A stretch of 64,000 bases of DNA, from NCBI GenBank assembly GCA_011800805.1, contig MPNW01000034.1, positions 53,323 through 117,322 of the forward strand. The letters run 5' to 3'. The notes beneath the pieces were generated by a model. The model ran no database searches. It was not told where the DNA came from and worked only from the letters and a program-made list of their open reading frames with translations. Shown piece after piece: positions 45,221 through 57,909 of the stretch; the first letter of the stretch is position 1, and the number at the start of each line of letters is the position of its first letter. Both the position numbers and the translations under genes were made by a program. The stretch comes from Hirudo medicinalis (Eukaryota > Annelida > Clitellata > Hirudinida > Hirudinidae).

Positions 45221-45553
45221 CTAGCAGTCAATTAAATCCGCCACGATCAACAGATCCAATGTCGTTTCGATAGGGACTTCAAAATCAGGAATTTCACTTT
45301 CATCAGCGTTCTTGTAACATTGTCTGTAATCGAAATATTTGCAGACCAACTCAAGAAGATGACCTGGTACCTGATTAAAAGTGACTTCGTTCAATTCATC
45401 CTCATCTTCTGCTGGACAATTCAATATTGATCTGATGAAACTCGAACAGCACGCTTCCTCTCTCAAAGCATAGAAAACCCTGCCATCCGAAGAAATCAAC
45501 TTGACATAGATGGAGTTTGGTCCTTTACAATCCTTGTCGGTTGGAGTAGCCAT
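45221..45553 (-). CDS. Elongin C-like protein, intronless and diverged
   Basis: One open frame of 110 residues (human elongin C has 112). Elongin C is the small BTB/Skp1-fold adaptor that binds elongin B and BC-box proteins in cullin-2/5 ubiquitin ligases and in the elongin complex. Family marks: YVKLISSDG near residue 16, the LNEVTFNQVPGHLLELVCKYF strand-helix, YKNADESEIPDF, and the terminal D-C of the last helix. In between, many residues differ from a protein that is normally almost invariant in animals: REEACCSSFIRSILNC where others have R-E-H-A-L-T-S-G-T-I-K-A-M-L. With no introns among intron-rich neighbours, this is probably a retrocopy or diverged paralogue. There are no stops, so it may be functional. 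Confidence 0.85.
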   Translation of the reverse strand: MATPTDKDCKGPNSIYVKLISSDGRVFYALREEACCSSFIRSILNCPAEDEDELNEVTFNQVPGHLLELVCKYFDYRQCYKNADESEIPDFEVPIETTLDLLIVADLIDC

Positions 45554-46320
45554 TTCACAAACTTCTTTGAAGGCCTGTATATTTTACGGTTCTCTCTCAT
45601 CAACATTATACTCAGAGCTTCGAAAACTAAAGACTCTTGATGCATCGATAATATTCTATAATTTTAAAACAAAAATATGATCTTTTTAAAATTGTAAAAT
45701 ATAATTTTATTTAAATAACACTGCACTAAAGTTTGTGCTTCTTGAACACTGTTGGTTTTTCCTTATAGAAGATTGGCTGCTGATCATAAAATCACATCCA
45801 AATTTGCCCATCACATACCTTTTCATTTAAATCTTTAGTTTTGTTATGTTTTTTTCTTATATTTGTATCCAAAAATTTTGTTTCTGCAAGAGACCTAAGA
45901 ACAATGTTTTGTGCAGTCTGGGCATGCATGTCCAGGCATGAAATCAGGCCAAGTTGGAAGCTGTTCTGTGGGATTAGACAGCCTTGGTCATGCCAGAGCC
46001 AGCTTGACATTAGAGTACATTAGATTCGTAGATTTATAAAATTTATTGAACTCGGAAAAATATTACATCCGAATTTCAAAAAAAAAATCTGGAAATACTC
46101 AATTTACGTATATCAACCAGAACCAATTCCCTAATGGGAGCATAAATTTTCATATTAATTAAAATCAAATCTTGCCAAACGCACTGTAGACAATGAAACT
46201 ACAGGTAATGCAACTTCTTTTCTATTACTTACTAAATCTATTTTTTTAATTATTTTCAACTTACCTATTTTCTATTATTTACAGAATTTTTTTTTTAATT
46301 TAAAATAAAACAACTAATTC
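45554..46320. other. Intergenic between elongin C-like and the I-like LINE
   Basis: AT-rich. Both strands are open for 60-70 codons at 45792-46023, where the plus-strand sequence near 45895-45995 is richer in G+C. I recognise no family. Confidence 0.35.
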
Positions 46321-49300
46321 TGAAACCAGGGAGCTTAACCCAGCCAGGGTTCAGCGACAGGTGAGCGAGTTGGTGGGCGGGAAGGATGTTAAGATTATTT
46401 CATGCAATAATCTTCTCATCATCCTTGCCAAGAATGATGAAGAGATAGCCGTGCTATCTCAAATCAAAGAGTTGGAAGGTGTTTCGGCCAGCGCCCGCGT
46501 GGCAGCTAAGCCAAAATACTGCATTATCGGCGACCCTGCCAGCGTCGATGATGAAAAAGTGAAGGAACCTTGCACTTGCTGCGAAAATGCAGTTTTGGTC
46601 ATTAAGTACATAGGCGGGAAAAAGAATTCCTCTTCGGTGGTCATCCTCAGCTTCCAGGGTGCAACCCCTGAAAGAGTTAAGATAGGTTACCTTAGTTTTA
46701 AGGTTAAACCATACTTAAGGGAGCCAACTAAGTGTAACGCTTATGGGTACATTGCAGCTAGTTGCGCAAACAAAGCCAAGTGTCCGAGATATTTGGGGGA
46801 GCACTCCTTAAAAGTGTGCCAGAATAGAGACGCTGAGAAGAGGTGCGCAAAATGCGATAGCTCTAGCCACCAAACAGGGCAAGTAGATTGAGGGCAAGCC
46901 CTCAGCTTAAGATCGAGAAGGAGGCCATCTTCCTAAGGGCTAGCAAGCATATAAGCTATGCGAAAGCCCTCACGGCAGCCAAAAATAAGATCGAAGGCAA
47001 GCCATCCTCTGCTTCCACTGCTCCAAAGGTTTCGATGACGACACCCTGCTCATCACAAGATAAGCAGGCCGGAACCCAACCACAAGAGCCACTTAAGAGA
47101 CACTTAACTGGAACTCCTTTCATGTTAAGTGCCTTGCCACCATCGCCCAGGAACTACCTTCGAAAGACCTGGAGGAGACGCAAGGCTCATCACCGACGGC
47201 ATTGCAGAAGCAGCCAAAAATAGCTCTCTGACCTACAAGGGACAACGCAGAAGGCCCCTTGTACCTTACTGGAACAACGACTGCAAGGGAGTCAAAGTAA
47301 GAAACAGAAAGAGGGCTATCCACCGGCGACTGCGATGCGAGTCGAGTTTTGAAGAATATAAGAGGGCCAAGGGTCATGCCCAGTGGATCATCAAGAGAGA
47401 TTGCTGGCAGAAACACTGTGCCAGTTTCGACGGCTCCACTGGCCTCGCCACTCTCTGGAGAACCATCAAAGTGTTGAACGGCAACTGCTCCGGTTCATAA
47501 ATCCCCCGATCGCCTCAGACTCTGGGAATCCTCTAGGATGCTCAGAAGACTCCCTCTTCTAAGTCTTGAAGGAATACTAGCTCTCTTCAGCCAGTCCTGG
47601 TCTTCCGGAGTGGTCCCCCATTCCTGGAGGAGGGCTATAGTTGTCCCAATCCCGAAAAAAGGAAAGCCATCCTCCTACCGCCCCATCTCTCTGACTTCCA
47701 CTCTCTGCAAACTCCTGGAGCGAGTGATTGCCACGAGATTCAGATGGTTCCTGGAGATTAAAAACATGTTGAACCAGTACCAAGCTGGTTTCAGAAAAGG
47801 CCGAGGCTGTGTGGACCACATCGTCAGACTGACGCAGGGTATACATCCTCAACCAAGAAGCATATGACTCTTGGAGTCATCCTGGACTTGGAAAAAGCCT
47901 TCGACATGGTTTGGAGAGAGGGGATCATCGAGCAACTTTCCAAGATGGGTGTCAAGGGCAAACCACTGGATCCACAACTTCCTCCAGGATAGAAGTACTC
48001 AAGTGAGGGTTGGATCAGCTCTCTTCGAACCACTCGTCTTAGAAAACGGCACCCCACAAGGCAGCGTCCTCAGCCCTCTTCTATTCATCATCATGATGAA
48101 TGCGATCCCAAACCCCTGTAAAGGAGTTGAGCTGTCCATGTATGCCGATGACATTGCTTTTTGGGCGACCGGGACCTCCACAAGAGCAATAACAACACGC
48201 ATGCAGAATCAGCTCAATAAACGGCTAAGTTTTAATCTGCAAATGGTTTTAAGATCTCAGCATCTAAATCACAAGTAGTTTTATTCACAAACAGCAGTCA
48301 AGAGGAGCGAGGCCAACATTAGACTTCGCATCGGAAAGGAACAAATCCCCCTGTCACCAACGGCCACCTTCTTAGGAATCGTCCTGGACGCAAGACTAAG
48401 CTGGTCTGCTCACGCAGAGGCTGTCAAGACACGTTGCATGAAACGACTAAATGCAATGAGAGCTATTTCGGGAAGCTCTTGGGGTGCAAGCAAGTCCAAT
48501 CTGCTATAAGTCTGCAGAGCCACCATCCACTCCGTCTTGACTATGGACTTGACACATACGACAAGCTTCAGTATCCAGCACTGAAGATATGTTGTGGTGG
48601 CATGAAGGGGACTAGTGCCTCGTCCCTGCAAATGGAATGAGGTGAGCTTCCTCTCGACCTACGTCGTGAGAAGCTTATGGCAAACCACGCCCTCAGGTCT
48701 ATCGCCATTAAAATATATCTGTTAAAACTAAATATTTCATTTCAGATGGCAGGAAGTCCAAGTCTCAAGGCAGGCTCCACTTCAAAATGAAGAAACGAGG
48801 TGAGACCACCCCATAAGAGAAAGTCGAGTCCCTCCTTCTAGCAGACCTCCTAGGAGATATCGAAGAGGAAACTCCCACAATTCCTCCTTGGAGACTGAAG
48901 AAACCGGTGATCGACACCTCAAATCTCCTTCGCAGCCGACAACCCTCTGAGGATGTTGGTAGCAAGAGAGATGATAGAGGATCTCCAGGAAAGTCTCGTC
49001 TGTTACACGGACGCCTCGAAGACTACGGACAACAAAGCAGGAATCGGGATATATATCCCGTAGAAAAACGAACATCAAGTCACAGCTGCATAAGTTCCAT
49101 CGAACAAGCAGCCATTGAGGACTATCTGGTTCACGTGAAGGACTCCTATCAGGGGAGACCTTCGATATAGTCATTTTGAGAGACTCCCTTAGCGCCCTAG
49201 AGGCACTAAAGGATTGCAATCACTTTGACCGAAATATTAATAAAACTTTTTGCCATAATTTCAAAAGTACAAGAAAGCGGCAGAAATGTCACACTCGCCT

Positions 49301-49860
49301 GGGGCCCTGCCCACGTTGGAATCCCTGGCAATGAGAAAGCTGATGCATTAGCAAAAGCTGCCACTACCAGGGAACAGATAGCTGGATACCAGCGTCTATC
49401 AAGGATGTAAAAAGAGACGTGGACCGCAACATCATACAACAGTGGCAAACCAGATGGGTCTCTGACCCACGAAGCCAACACCACAAGACCATAGAGAAAC
49501 TCGTGTCGACAAAGAACGAGTTCCAATGTGCCTCAAGGAGGAAGGAGATTTTAATCTCAAAACTCCGTATTGTAAAATGTGTTCTGAATCAACACCTGTT
49601 TCTCTTGAAGCGTCATCCAGACGGAAAATGCCAGGTATGCCCTCAGGAGGATGTAAATGTCCGGCATTTCCTCATGGAATGTCCGGACCAGTCAGTCCTG
49701 AGGGAAGAAATAAGAACCCGAACAAATCTATCTGAGATGAGTTCCATGCTCAGCAATCCAGCAATTGTGGACCTCATTTTCAGATGGATTTGCAAAAATC
49801 GGAGTAATTTAATTAAATAATTACTATTTCTCTAATATTATTGATGATATTATTGTTAAT
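46320..49860 (+). mobile_element. I-like non-LTR retrotransposon with RNase H, internally deleted and frameshifted
   Basis: ORF1 remains at 46361-46891, with a degenerate double CCHC knuckle (TKCNAYGYIAASC, then KCPRYLGEHSLKVC, RCAKC). Its C-terminal part (SPQLKIEKEAIF) runs on in the next frame from 46888. The linker that normally follows the endonuclease begins at about 47210 (VPYWNNDCKGVKVRNRKRAI). No endonuclease domain fits between, so it has been deleted. Reverse transcriptase blocks: RPISLTSTLCKLLERVIATR (47690), LDLEKAFDMVW (motif A, 47885), GTPQGSVLSPLLF (48050) and MYADDIAFW (motif C, 48140). RNase H: CYTDAS near 49005 and PAHVGIPGNEKADALAKAA near 49310. The last frame, 49419-49820, ends in a Cys/His knuckle (CQVCPQEDVNVRHFLMEC). 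Many frameshifts and stops make it non-autonomous. Confidence 0.92.
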
Positions 49861-50701
49861 ATAATTTAACCTTTTACAACTTAGAGATTACTCTAATACT
49901 TTTTATTTCATTACAATATCTAACATTAATTAACAAGTCAAATCATCTTAGTTATACAACGGACTTTAATCAAATAAATAAAATTGTAGTTTGATGTTTG
50001 TTTACTGACTGCAGTATAGTAAGTTTAGTTGCATTCATTTCGCTAATTGAACGATATCTGTTAACTTAAGTAATAAACTAAAAAGCTTTATACACAAGTA
50101 ACCAGCACTATGATGTGCTGATAAATAACAACTGATTGTCTCAAAAAGATATGGCACCCTACCACAGGCATAAAAATTGTCCTTCATAAATGTAGTTGAA
50201 TATCCCTTTTATAGTGTATACGCATTGCTTCAGAATATAGCATTGCCTCAGCGGCACTGTACCTGGTTCCAGAGATACGCTAAAGGATAGACCAACTGAA
50301 ACTCATCATTCATTTGGTTCATCTCCTTTTTGGGGCTAATTTCAACCATTCATGGCTTCTTAGCTGCATTTTTATTCTTACTCGATTAAATTTATGCAAA
50401 TAGGCAGCCGAATGATCCAATTACAAAGTGCTACATTGAACCATAATTAGAAGATTATAATTAGGATATTAATGAGCCCATAATCAAGCTCATAACTAAT
50501 CTCACAAATGGTGAGGATTAGATAGTCTTACATGATAATTATTATTAATAATTAACTCAGAAACAAAGTTTTGGAATCATGAAGCACAGTTTTCTGCAAA
50601 AAATGAAACTAAAAACTTCTTGAGTCTGAAAATATTTGCATAGGAATGATAAACAAGACTAATACAAAATCACTAGTCAAAGAATGTACAAATGCAGACT
50701 G
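49861..50701. other. Intergenic between the LINE and the AF9/ENL gene
   Basis: AT-rich, no supported gene. It should contain the 3' UTR and polyadenylation site of the AF9/ENL gene on the minus strand. Confidence 0.45.
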
Positions 50702-53215
50702 CTAGCACTGCACAATCTCTTTGATTTGAAGTATGATAGGCAGATCCAACTGATGCATGTCAAAGCAGATCCCATCATCATCATAACCCTTCCCAGTGGC
50801 TTGAAGGATTTTGTATACTTTGTATGACATCATCAATTCATCATTGTTGTCTGGGTTCAAGGACATGACTTTGGAGTAAATGGACTCGAGCTCGTAATAC
50901 GGAAGGCCGCTGAGAGCTACCAATTTCTGTTCTTCCTCGTTGCTCGACGTCATGACCTCCTTCTCGCAGTCGTTGTCGCTTTCGAAGTTGTCGGAACTTG
51001 CCTCCTCCTGCGTCTCTAGGCTTTCTTTAAAAGAATAACAGCATTGATACAATATTTAATCACCTTTTCTTGCTAACTACTTAAATCTCAAGATGATTTG
51101 AGTAAATTAGCTTCAACAAGCCTGAAAAATACTTTTGGCAACATGAGAGTTATTCATGGCTGGCTTAAGCTTATTGTTATTTTTATATATTCCAATAATT
51201 AAGGAAAAACAAAGTGTCTCAATAAAAAAATATTTACTCTTTGGAGGTTTTTTCTTTTCTAACAATGAATTGTCTTCTTGAGCTTCTCTGACCATGTCCT
51301 TGTGCAGTAAGTTTGGTTTGGCCTCCATTTCTGACTCCAGCTTCAGTTTTTTGTTGGCCAGTGGCTTGGTATTTCCTGCAGGTAATGAATGTCTCGTGTC
51401 GGATTTGACTTCCTTGGTGACATTCTTGCTGGAGTTTTTAAGCTTTTTAGGCTTGAGGAGATCTGAACGAGGCTTCTTCTTGAGGGCCGTCTCTTTGCTG
51501 AGTGGAGAATTGGTGCCCTCCGACCTCACCCTTTTTGGGGGTACTTCAGGATCCCCACCAAACAGAGAGTACTCCCACTGTCTCTTTTCAATTTCTTTTG
51601 AGCAGGATTTTAGCTCAGGAGAAATGCTCTGAGGCGTCAAATTGACGGTGTCCGCATGTTTGCGAATCTTCTTTTGGACCTGTGTAAGAATAAGTACACA
51701 TAACAAATGTTCATTTTGTTCTTGATATTATTTTGAGCTCGAGTTATGCGGCTGCCAATCATTAGCAACAATCCATGTGCCAATATAAAAGTGTATTTCA
51801 AATGATTTTACAGGAAAACTAGTTTTTTTCAAATGACATACCTTTCCAGAAACCCTTGGTTTTGATGCACCTGTGAAGGGATCATCGATGAGAGTCTGAA
51901 ATGTTTAATTGCATCAATGAATAATGCTAATGATTATAATTGATAATTGCACTAATTATAATCATCTCACAACAATGTTTCGTAACCATAGGTTGTGATG
52001 CGAACAGTTCATGGTAATTCCTGCCAACAACTCATTTTAATCACAAGTGGAGAATGCAGTGCACATAGGAAGGCACCACAGATGATTCCTCAGCACAAAT
52101 CCTTGCTCAACATTTGAAACATGCTCCGCATAACGCACTAATTATTCAGGAATTCCATAAATTCTCTGAGCATTTCTAAAGCCAAACAATTCATCAAAGT
52201 AATGCTTTCATTACTTGAATCTCCTCCAAAATTTATTAAAAGTTTAAACTTTCTTAAATTCAAAAATAGACACCTTGTCAGTTAATTAACAGACAAAATA
52301 CCTTGATAAATAAGTTATTCTCTTCTACCTACCCTCCTCCATCAAGAACTCTCTGAATGAAATCTTCAGAAACATTGTTGAATGTGAGTTTCTCAGTGAG
52401 AGCAAATTCTATGGGCTGTTCGCCTTTAACCGGGAGGGTGATGTCGTGTTGGTAAACTTGCTTGCTCTGTCCGTCCTTTAAGCGGAAAAAGACTTCGATC
52501 TTTGCCAAGAATATTCCATATCCTGACTCTTGCAATATGAATGGAGGCTCCCTGATAACTGTGATTAACTTACTGACATTACCTTTTAAATGTTTTGATC
52601 AAGATGGTACATGTAACATACATTAATAGGAAATGTTGTTGTATAAATCTAATTACTAAAGATAATAATGTCCAAACAATATTTTATAATTAATGGTAAA
52701 GTGGAGTTATCTTGCTTTGTAATCAAGGGCTCATGCTCTTGAATAATGTGCTCATATTAATATAATAATATAATGCTCATGAATAATAAGAATAATCAAG
52801 ATTATCAACCTCTAATTGGATTTTCGAAGCTATGGTGCAGGTGAAAAACAACTTTATCAATGAAATGGTGAATGCCATCTTTGCCATCCTTCCCTCTGAC
52901 AAACAACATCCAATCGTGGGTTTTTTGGTCAACTATCTTATGTGGAGACCTACAGCTTGCTCTGTGGCCAATCTCTATAAACACCTGGACTGACTAGAAA
53001 CAGAATATGAACTCATGTAAGCAATTTTCCAGTTTTCTACATGAAATTTTAGTATAACTTTATTTGGAGTTCCTCACAATTAATTTATAATTATAAATTT
53101 TATACTAATAGGTATGTGTTATTACAATTGAAATGTTAAAACAGACTTAAGTTTTGTATCATTTGAAAATAAAGGAGTGAGGAATACTGACCTGAGATGA
53201 TTCTGAAATCTTCAT
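50702..53215 (-). CDS. MLLT3: YEATS-domain protein of the AF9/ENL (MLLT3/MLLT1) family
   Basis: Exons 53192-53215, 52810-52993, 52333-52558, 51842-51895, 51238-51679 and 50702-51024. AF9/ENL read acylated histone lysines and recruit DOT1L and the super elongation complex. Exons 1-3 form the YEATS domain: VQVFIEIGHRASCRSP, HDWMLFVRG, FIDKVVFHLHHSF, then EPPFILQESGYGIF (the aromatic-cage Tyr) and EKLTFNN. The middle is Lys/Ser/Pro rich, with basic KRVRSEG and KKKPRSD patches. The last exon ends in an acidic run and a diverged AHD helical region (LVALSGLPYYELESIYSKV ... LQIKEIVQC), the DOT1L/AF4-binding module. One junction is unresolved: exon 3 ends in phase 2 at GG|GTAGGT, but exon 4 joins exon 5 only in phase 0 (frame TLIDDPFTGASKPR). 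A small exon may be missing between 51896 and 52332. Confidence 0.88.
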
Positions 53216-56200
53216 CTTATGCAGGTTTATATTCAAAATAAGAAATTCTCAACTGTAAAGTGGAAATTATGTACATTAAATTAGGTTAGGTCCATCACTT
53301 GATTGGTTAATTTAGAGTCCTTGACTAGGTTTTTATTGACTAAGTAGACTTATCTAGTACAATAAATATCACAAAAATCATTCAATATCATTAATGATAT
53401 ACTGAATATTTGACCTTTGGTTGTGTTGCTTAGTAAAATTATAATAATTGTTATATTTCCAAAAATACAACACTACAAAAAAATTATAAAGCTAACTTCG
53501 TCTCCACGATAGTTAATCGTAAACAAATCAGTTCTAAACTCAGCAGTACATTTCCGAACTACAAATAACTTTAACATCAGTGAAAAGACGTAATAAACTC
53601 TACCCACTACAATCAGAGGGAATGCTAATATATAATCCGAGTCATACTTGCACAACAACAGATCATGATGCAGCAATCAAACGTGAAAACAAATATCTAC
53701 AAACTCACAAAAACTTAAAGGTTAACTTAAGGCTAATTGTAATTGGTCTCTGAGCGCTTGTACAAGCAAAAAAACTTAGAATGGAAGGCACCCACACTAT
53801 GTTCGCCTGTTTACACTGCTACTTAACAGACTCGGGCGATGTCACAGATACCCTTTTCGCAGGGACCCAAATGTTTTACGAACTGCTACAGTTAACAGGC
53901 GAATGCAATATTTTTGAATGATTTACTTCACTTAAGTTTTTGTCGACACTTCGTTAATCATAGTTTTAGTAACGAAAAACTGAAAATTAAATGAATACTA
54001 ATTCTAAAATATCCTTAATCTTTTAAATATTCACCATGCAACATATGTGTTAATAAGTTATTTTGGGATGAGGTATTATAAAATTAATCGTGGTTTTAAT
54101 GTCTAAAGCACATAATCATGTTTTAATACGGAGGTTTTATAGTGATAACAAGTCTGTCATTTATAAATCTTACCAAATCCAAATGAACATATAAGTTAGA
54201 AAAAAAATGTGTAGTATAAAACTATCAATTGTTCACTCTTTATTTAAAAAAACTGTTTACGCTCAATAATTCTTGGAGTGGATTGAAATAATCATTACGA
54301 ATTTTACAAAGGTTGTTTGAAATTGGCTGATGACCTCTTTCTGCTTCCAAGTCTTGCAAGCTGAGCGGAAAAGGTTTATCCGACTTTGCTTTGACATTGT
54401 AAAAATCAGTGTAAAACAATAAATGGGGGTGCCAAAATAACAATTCCCAATTCAAATTAAGATGGAGAAATTGATCTATTTAAACCTGAGTCAATAAGTT
54501 CAGATTTTCTGTGTGGAAAATGTATTTACTAAATTTTAATTGAATACTTAGTCAAATGTCACCAACATTTGGGAGTGATCTCTCAATCTAACGTGATATG
54601 GACATTTCGAGAAATCTTTTTCCTTTTGCTTTCAGAGACTTATGTCATTGTGAATAATGCGACATGAGTCGCATCACATCCTCCATGCCCATTGTGATTA
54701 AATAATAATTGCAGTTAATTATAAAATAAAAAATATTTGGTTTGACTCCTGACATCCTGAATGATTCAAACCACTCTTATGTATGTGCAAACACCTTAAA
54801 CACCAAGTTAACAAGAACACTTACACCAAATTTCTCTTCAATAAATCAAATGAGTTCATACTCCATTGCTGCTTAAGAATATTTGACAGCTATTCCATTG
54901 GCCATTTTCTTGTCTGCAGTCCAGCAAACACAATGATTAGCATTCAGTATTCCAAATGAACTGATTTCTTTTTGTTCACACAACATGTTACACAACATAA
55001 AAAAAACATCACATAAAAATTTGAATCATAAGAACTACCACAGAGCAAGAACAATCAAATTTCTTGGCAGTGAATCACTTTTATTTGTTGCTTGAGTTGA
55101 CTTAATTCCAATGTCAAGGATCAACATCACAATCCTAGTGAGGATTTGAAGCAAGACGTTTGTTTCTGGTGGAATTCCAAGCACATTAAAACCAAACACA
55201 ACCACTCAATAAATGGTCCAGAAACGATGTTTTCACCAATATCCATCACAGAGTTTTTAGAAATGGTGAGAAAGTCAAGTGACACAACCCATCTGCTGAA
55301 ACGAGTTTCACACTTCGTCCGTGCCGTGTTAAACGGTGTCGTAGAACGACGCACTCCATTACGTCGACGATCGACGTCGGCATCATCGACTGAGGTAACA
55401 AATTTGTATTGTACCATTTCATAAACATGGACAGTATCAAGTATTCTGACAGACATTCGAATTCAAATCCTTTAAATTTAAAAACAAATTTAAATTTAGA
55501 TTCAAAAACAAACCATCAAGTTAGACTCATATTTTCCCTATAAATAAAATTGGTTAGAAGTTCAAGGATGAAGAAGTACAAAGTTGAAGGTCAACAGTCA
55601 GAGGGAAGAAAAACAGTTATAGTTCGACAGCTCGTATAAGTTATTACATAAGTTCCTTGTGTAATGCAAATACATAACACTTACCATACTTATTCGAACA
55701 TAATTAAATACATTAAAATTCATGTTATAATATATATGCCCACTCATGCTTATGTGAATTACTCATTATTCTTAGATATTCACCAATATCACCAGAAATA
55801 AAATGAATAGACGAAACCAGTCAATTTGAGCACAAAACAATGCTTTCTGCTAAAAAATACTGAAGACAAAACTTTCCAGCAACAAATTCCACTGCTAAAA
55901 CAAGTAAATTGAAAACATAAACGAACTAAAACATAACATAACACAACACAACATAATACAGTGAAATGTCATGATGCTGAGACACATCACTACACAAATA
56001 TATTTCCAGAAGCAAGAAGTCCTGCTCAGAAGCAAACATTTCAAGCAGATTTGGTTTTGTGTTTTGTTTCGATCCACATCGCTCTCTTGTCGCACAGAAT
56101 ACGGAAAGCATGAAAAGGAATTTCAAAGGTGAAGACCTTTACGATGCCACTTAATCAACAGAAGCTGGGAAAGGCACTGCATAAACAGAGAGATGAACTA

Positions 56201-57211
56201 TAATGCAAATCAATTACCAATGTCACCATCATCATCGTCACCATCGTCACCACCATCACCCTCACTCCAATGGAAAACATAGTTTGAATCTCCCTCCTTC
56301 TCATTTTATGTCAATGCTGAAGGCAGGAATGCTTATCAGTATTGCATAACAAGTTCATAACAGCATCTGACAAGGATGCAGACAAGTGAGCGAAATCAAA
56401 GGGAATTGAAGAGTCAAAGGAATAGGACAAAGAGCTTTAGATGGGAATATCCATGTTTTTTATTTGCTTTTGTAATTGTTTTGTTTCTTTTTGTTTTAGA
56501 TAAAATGATCCCTACAAGAAAAAAGCAGGAAATATTTTGGTTTCGAAGAATACAGGTTTAAGCTGAGATGTTATGACCAACCTACATCCAAGGCAGCAGA
56601 GATAACACTTTGCAAGGCAACAGGGGATCGGTGGCTCGTCGTCCTCACTCACAATCACAGAAGGTGACTACAGAATCCCATGAAATCTTCTTATGTTGTA
56701 CGAAGTACAACAAACGAACGGTCACACACACAAACACACAATGTACAAACATTAAGAAGGACTTAGGCAAAAGCCTCCCAGACTATTTAGACTTTATAAA
56801 AACTTTTTCAACCAAAATAATTTCTGCATGGATAGAAAGAAGAGAGAAAACACATAAAAACGAATCAAATGAAATGACCAACGAATAATTATAAAAAACT
56901 ATCCAAAGACAAGTAAGAGACATTGACCAGAAATCATTGACCGCAGTGTAACATACTTATGCACGACATACATGTGTGTAACAAGTAATCAAAAACATCC
57001 AATTCAATCCAAAAATAGCGAAGAAGTAGCAGACGAAGTGATGCACAGATGAATGGATGGATGCTTGTATGGGTGCCTGCGCTCAACAGACCTTCTTGAA
57101 GAATGAGTACCTGGATGAGATAAATTAACAGGACGATAAAACATTAGATAATAAAAATCTACATTGAGAGCAATCTGATAAATGACAATACATTTAAAAT
57201 AGAGATACTAG

Positions 57212-57224
57212 TAACAACAACAAC

Positions 57225-57312
<88 letters not shown>

Positions 57313-57400
57313 ATAATAATAATAATAGCAGTAGTAATAATAATAATAATAGTAATAATAATAATAATGATAATGATAATTATAATTATAATATATATTA
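57212..57400. repeat. Long TAA/TAG triplet microsatellite
   Basis: AACAAC, then about twenty AAT units, about fifteen TAG units, then mixed AAT, AGC and GATAAT units, ending in TA dinucleotides. The ambiguous base at 57411 lies just after it, consistent with difficult sequencing. Open frames here (poly-Tyr on the minus strand) are artefacts. Confidence 0.95.
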
Positions 57401-57411
57401 TAATAACAATN

Positions 57412-57560
57412 CAATAAGGAAGTCGTTTCAGGCTGAACGGATTTCTCTGGCCGGCTGCTTAGAGCAAAACGCCCCTTTTCGGCTTTGTACTCATCCTTCA
57501 GGCGGACCGTCAAAACTCCTTCCCGCGAGACGGAGTCGAACCGCCGACCTAAGGATAATG
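57412..57560 (-). other. GC-richer element fragment with an open frame
   Basis: This 150-base block is clearly richer in G+C than its surroundings. It is open on the minus strand as LGRRFDSVSREGVLTVRLKD, then EYKAEKGRFALSSRPEKSV. It is flanked by the long triplet microsatellite and by a GATGAT run. It contains GGTTCGACTCC, which looks like a tRNA B box, but I see no partner A box. It is probably part of an interspersed element I cannot name. Confidence 0.35.
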
Positions 57561-57862
57561 ATGATGATAATTCAGATAAGAAGCACATCCTCTGCTTCAC
57601 TCGTGATATGTGATAAAGTAGAACATGGCTTCTCAGATGAAGGCATCCAGCAAATCATTTGCATGATGAACAGAAGGAGATGAAAGAGTAGTAATGAAAG
57701 CAAGCACTCATGTTTTGCCTCAGACTTACTTTTCATCGTATTAATGTTCATTTAAATCACCGATGCTCAACTTGTCAGCTGTTGTACGGGCATGTTGATG
57801 AGATATTGCAAGTTATAAGGGTTAATGTTAGGATTGATATTAGTACCACTTAACACCTGTTA

Positions 57863-57863
57863 A

Positions 57864-57909
<46 letters not shown>

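Noticed and set aside
47120..49526. Several minus-strand frames of 66-145 codons inside the LINE
   Set aside because: They are antisense shadows of the reverse transcriptase and RNase H frames.
57208..57600. Poly-Tyr open frame on the minus strand
   Set aside because: It is mostly the translation of a TAA/TAG microsatellite and spans an ambiguous base.
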